Source: Deltaproteobacteria bacterium GWA2_55_10
Lineage (GTDB): Bacteria; Desulfobacterota; GWC2-55-46
Direction of reading: 5' to 3'
Assembly: GCA_001797415.1 (NCBI GenBank)
Contig: MGPL01000063.1
Span: 1 to 5,370 of the forward strand
Length of the DNA: 5,370 nucleotides
Part shown: piece by piece, positions 5,137 through 5,370 of the stretch
Numbering within the stretch: position 1 is the stretch's first letter
Layout of the letters: each line of letters starts with the position of its first letter
The notes under the pieces: model-generated
Told to the model about the DNA's origin: nothing
The model's input: the letters and a program-made list of their open reading frames with translations, nothing else
The model's database searches: none
Position numbers and translations under genes: made by a program

Positions 5137-5370
5137 TTAGAGCTTTGCCGCTTCTTCCTTGATGACATACAGCTCGATGATATCGCCGACCTTGATGTCG
5201 TTATAGCCCTCTATGGTAATGCCGCACTCGAAGCCGGACGCGACTTCCTTTACGTCTTCCTTGAACCTCTTGAGTGACGAGAGCTTGCCGTCGTAGATCA
5301 CAACGTTGTCGCGCACCAGACGGGCCTTCGCGCCCCTGGTCGCCTTGCCGTCCAACATGAAGCAGCCGGC
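5137..5370 (-). CDS. infB: translation initiation factor IF-2, C-terminal end only
   Basis: IF-2 is the GTPase that brings fMet-tRNA to the 30S P site and promotes subunit joining. Only the last 77 residues are inside the window; the frame continues through the edge (AGCFMLDGKATRGAKARL at its start). This is domain IV, the beta-barrel that binds the formyl-methionyl end of the initiator tRNA. Diagnostic segments are RGAKARLVRDNVVIYDG, SLKRFKEDVKEVASGFECGI, and NDIKVGDIIELY, followed by a short acidic/lysine tail ending at TAA. The apparent ATG at 5358 is internal, not a start. It leads the ylxP-rbfA-nrnA-truB series; the promoter must lie outside the window. Confidence 0.97.
   Translation of the reverse strand, partial: AGCFMLDGKATRGAKARLVRDNVVIYDGKLSSLKRFKEDVKEVASGFECGITIEGYNDIKVGDIIELYVIKEEAAKL

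Noticed and set aside
4971..5162. 63-codon plus-strand frame across the infB-ylxP gap
   Set aside because: It is translated mainly from the REP-like palindrome. Short frames with CHCEE and CARNDD motifs are a known artefact of this repeat type, not genes.

Overview
This window is a housekeeping translation and RNA-turnover cluster, with every gene on the minus strand. In transcription order (right to left) it reads: the 3' end of infB, ylxP (DUF503), an unrecognised small two-helix membrane protein, rbfA, nrnA (DHH/DHHA1 phosphoesterase), truB, rpsO, and the 5' four-fifths of pnp. The order infB-ylxP-rbfA-truB-rpsO-pnp is widespread in bacteria. An nrnA-type gene between rbfA and truB, GC-rich coding DNA with heavy use of ATA (Ile) and AGG (Arg), and a REP-type GTCATTGCGAG palindrome together suggest Desulfobacterota (former Deltaproteobacteria), Nitrospirota or a related uncultured lineage. 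That placement is inference; no species can be named.

Layout: bases 1-1714 are pnp, cut by the window edge inside its KH domain. Bases 1715-1904 are a non-coding, hairpin-rich rpsO-pnp spacer. rpsO lies at 1905-2171. Bases 2172-2318 hold a GC-rich hairpin with a T-run (intrinsic terminator for the upstream operon) followed by a candidate rpsO promoter. truB (2319-3065) overlaps the end of nrnA (3046-4032) by 20 bases. rbfA (4062-4418), the small membrane ORF (4441-4689) and ylxP (4705-4992) follow with short gaps. Bases 4993-5136 contain an 89-bp inverted-repeat element, and infB ends at 5137.

The genes fit one theme: initiation (IF2), 30S maturation (RbfA, S15), tRNA modification (TruB) and RNA decay. 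PNPase shortens RNA processively, and NrnA-type enzymes clear the very short oligonucleotides left over. The transcription layout suggests two units, infB to truB and rpsO-pnp, split by the terminator/promoter pair.

I see no new defence, mobile or biosynthetic system here. The most unusual items are the orphan small membrane protein between ylxP and rbfA, the REP-like palindrome inside the infB-ylxP gap, and the structured leader in front of pnp.
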